Shown here: positions 63,786-64,000 of the stretch, in pieces
How the letters are laid out: every line of letters begins with the position of its first letter
Position numbering within the stretch: the first letter of the stretch is position 1
Made by a program: the position numbers and the translations under genes
The notes under the pieces: generated by a model
Seen by the model: the letters and a program-made list of their open reading frames with translations, nothing else
Databases searched by the model: none
What the model was told of the DNA's origin: nothing
DNA from: Apostichopus japonicus
Taxonomy: Eukaryota; Echinodermata; Holothuroidea; Aspidochirotida; Stichopodidae
Length of the DNA: 64,000 nt
Direction: 5' to 3'
Assembly: GCF_037975245.1 (NCBI RefSeq)
Contig: NC_092566.1
Coordinates: 14,069,001-14,133,000 of the forward strand

Positions 63786-64000
63786 GTAAGTTGTTCTAAA
63801 TTCCATGGTCACTTTATGCACTTTATAAGGAATATTACTTCAAAGGTCTCTCATATTTATGGTAAATAACCCCAAAATGTAAAACGACACTTGTCAAAGC
63901 TCATATGAATTACAGGTTAAGAGAAAATGACATTTGAAGGTAACCTCAACACACCAAATATTTGGTATCATGACTGAAAATAATATGTTGAAGAATGTTT
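63786..64000 (+). other. Start of intron 62, cut by the window end
   Basis: Begins with gtaagt; no feature in the visible part. Confidence 0.7.

Overview
The window is one strand-consistent stretch of an animal nuclear genome: AT-rich, with short exons (60-460 bp), introns of about 0.2-2.4 kb with GT-AG ends, many microsatellites and minisatellites, and tRNA-derived SINE copies. I think a marine invertebrate deuterostome such as an echinoderm is most likely, but this is only a guess from general character. No prokaryotic signal was seen.

The window appears to lie wholly inside a single giant + strand gene whose start and end both fall outside it. I could follow 62 consecutive coding exons from 1614 to 63785. 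Every donor/acceptor pair is in phase and no domain is missing pieces. Joined, they give 9,987 coding bases (about 3,329 residues) with no stop. In order the product has seven EGF-like domains (exons 1-7, 1614-8742), two LDL-receptor class A domains in one exon (exon 8, 9223-9486), one more EGF-like domain (exon 9), then at least 27 complete cadherin (EC) repeats and the start of a 28th (exons 10-62, 11155-63785). It is therefore a large calcium-dependent extracellular adhesion or receptor protein. EGF and LDLa modules standing N-terminal to a long cadherin array is not the order of Fat, Dachsous, CELSR/Flamingo or cadherin-23, so I give no gene symbol. The signal peptide, membrane segment and cytoplasmic tail are not in the window.

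Two kinds of exon structure are fused here. The EGF and LDLa exons are exact domain cassettes bounded by phase-1 introns. In the cadherin part no intron falls between repeats: all 27 EC-EC linkers sit inside exons, and introns recur at a few fixed positions within the repeat. All eight EGF domains carry the O-fucose consensus and several carry the O-glucose or O-GlcNAc consensus used on Notch-type EGFs.

The introns hold the rest: a four-copy tRNA-derived SINE family, a second set of Thr-tRNA-like sequences, a 3' end of a non-LTR retrotransposon, fold-back and unnamed dispersed repeats, and about a dozen minisatellites. The most striking non-coding pattern is that six separate tandem duplications or minisatellites straddle an exon-intron junction of this gene (exons 12, 23, 30, 38, 41 and 48). 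They copy the splice donor or acceptor together with a piece of exon, so ectopic splice sites lie in series beside the true ones. No second protein-coding gene, no functional RNA gene and no promoter could be supported.
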